A stretch of 21,684 nt of DNA from NCBI GenBank assembly GCA_041736895.1, contig JBGSSS010000103.1, positions 1 to 21,684 on the forward strand. Reading direction: 5' to 3'. Both the position numbers and the translations under genes were made by a program. Of this stretch, positions 20,914 to 21,684 are shown in pieces. The DNA comes from JANRLT01 sp041736895 (GTDB lineage: Bacteria; Planctomycetota; Planctomycetia; Pirellulales; JALHPA01). A model generated the notes under the pieces. That model did no database searches and was not told the DNA's origin. It worked only from the letters and a program-made list of their open reading frames with translations. Each line of letters starts with the position of its first letter. The stretch's first letter is position 1.

Positions 20914-21684
20914 TTATTTCATCGTCAGCGTCGAGTTCTTTAACAGCACCGGCGGCGTTTTGTCTTCGTCCAGGCCAGTGATCGCGCGGAATTCGTTCAG
21001 GCTCGCTTCCGTGCTCCGCAGCGACTCGGTGAGGAGTTCGGCTTGCTTGGCGAGCGACTCGCGGTCGTGGCGGGCGATGGTTTGTTCGCTGAGCGCGCGG
21101 ATTTGCGTTTCGAGGCGTTCGAGCTCGACCTGCGCGAGCCGCCGCTGTTCGACCGCTCGCTGGGCGTTCGCCAAACGCTCTTCGCTCGCGCGGAGACTTT
21201 CTGTCCATGCCGAGCGCTGCTTCTGGACCGTTTCATCCGCGGCGTCGAACTCTTCGGCAAGACGCTCCTTGTAACGCCGCACGTCGCCGGCGATCAGCTC
21301 GGGCTTGGTCGTGGCCGTGAACTTTTCGAGGGAGTGCTGCGAGTAGAGCAGCTTCAGGTAAATCCAAAGCAACTCGTCGAGGCCTTCGGCTTGGAACTGC
21401 GTCAGCGCGCCGACGCCGCGGTCTTTGCCCGCGCTCAACGGATTGGCCAGCTTTTCGAGATCGAGGCACCGCTGCCGCAACTGCCGGAAGCGCGTCAGCT
21501 CGGCTTGCGGCAGGTCGCGGAGCATCCGCTGGAGCGTCTGCTCCGCCGCGCGGGCTTCGACCTTGCGCTCGGCCGCGCGTTCTTTGATATCGACGCTCGC
21601 CTGAAACGCGGGACTCGTCGCGGCGAACGCCAAGTACGCCATTTCCACGCCGCCAACGGCGTACCACACCATAGGATCGTTGCC
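20914..21684 (-). CDS. Coiled-coil protein, C-terminal part
   Basis: The frame is open at the window edge, giving the last 256 residues; the methionine at 21672 is preceded by in-frame GNDP, so the true start is probably outside. A hydrophobic stretch (MVWYAVGGVEMAYLAFAA) comes first. It is followed by charged helices with heptad-like spacing: KERAAERKVEARAAEQTLQ, then RFRQLRQRCLDLEKL, then an Arg/Glu/Ala/Gln-rich region to LRSTEASLNEF. The end is KTPPVLLKNSTLTMK. Long coiled coils are likely, and the N-terminal hydrophobic part may span or touch the membrane. No family was recognised. Confidence 0.7.
   Translation of the reverse strand, partial: GNDPMVWYAVGGVEMAYLAFAATSPAFQASVDIKERAAERKVEARAAEQTLQRMLRDLPQAELTRFRQLRQRCLDLEKLANPLSAGKDRGVGALTQFQAEGLDELLWIYLKLLYSQHSLEKFTATTKPELIAGDVRRYKERLAEEFDAADETVQKQRSAWTESLRASEERLANAQRAVEQRRLAQVELERLETQIRALSEQTIARHDRESLAKQAELLTESLRSTEASLNEFRAITGLDEDKTPPVLLKNSTLTMK

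Noticed and set aside
20804..21274. Plus-strand ORF preceded by AGGAGG
   Set aside because: The AGGAGG is only about 3 nt from the ATG, too close to work, and most of the frame is antisense to the coiled-coil gene.

Overview
The window looks like chromosomal DNA of a planctomycete (Planctomycetota, probably Pirellulales-like). The case rests on several things together: a Tat-exported DUF1501 protein, two exported xylose-isomerase-like TIM-barrel proteins, a TadE-type pseudopilin end, secreted Cys-rich and Gly-rich repeat proteins, an STN-domain lipid-free exported protein, weak or absent Shine-Dalgarno sites at several genes, high GC, and many GTAG-headed extragenic palindromes. No phage, IS element, CRISPR, tRNA or rRNA was seen.

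Layout. 2-229 (+) is the 3' end of a TadE-like gene. 365-3916 (-) is a large FAAL-ACP-alpha-oxoamine synthase fusion, preceded by a possible short leader ORF. 4405-5292 (-) is a Tat-exported sugar phosphate isomerase/epimerase-like protein. 5293-5919 is a long divergent intergenic region full of small hairpins, and it leads into a secreted 21% cysteine repeat protein (5920-7050, +) that ends in a strong terminator. 7247-8983 (-) is an exported STN-domain protein with CX3CH motifs. 9365-10879 (+) is a KAP-like membrane P-loop NTPase followed by a REP cluster. 11078-12022 (-) is a second exported TIM-barrel protein with a truncated DUF4279-like gene upstream. 12549-13906 (+) is a two-gene cyclic-di-GMP operon (HD-GYP plus PilZ). 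14106-15242 (-) is recA with a recognisable promoter. 15699-17490 (-) holds two small secreted low-complexity proteins. 17717-18841 (-) is an unrecognised exported protein. 19269-20600 (+) is DUF1501. 20914-21684 (-) is the 3' part of a coiled-coil protein.

Most genes are single transcription units; only HD-GYP/PilZ is a clear operon. The most unusual non-coding signal is in 15599-17589. The two secreted low-complexity genes are unrelated in mature sequence, yet they share the same upstream bipartite element (CCTGTAACA-N15-CGCTG, ECF-sigma-like) and the same downstream 75-bp cassette with a 13-14 bp hairpin. Other points of interest are the structured 5293-5919 region, two inverted REP pairs (REPIN-like) of different families, a telomere-like G-rich tract just upstream of one of the twin promoters, and the lipid-forming FAAL-ACP-AOS fusion.
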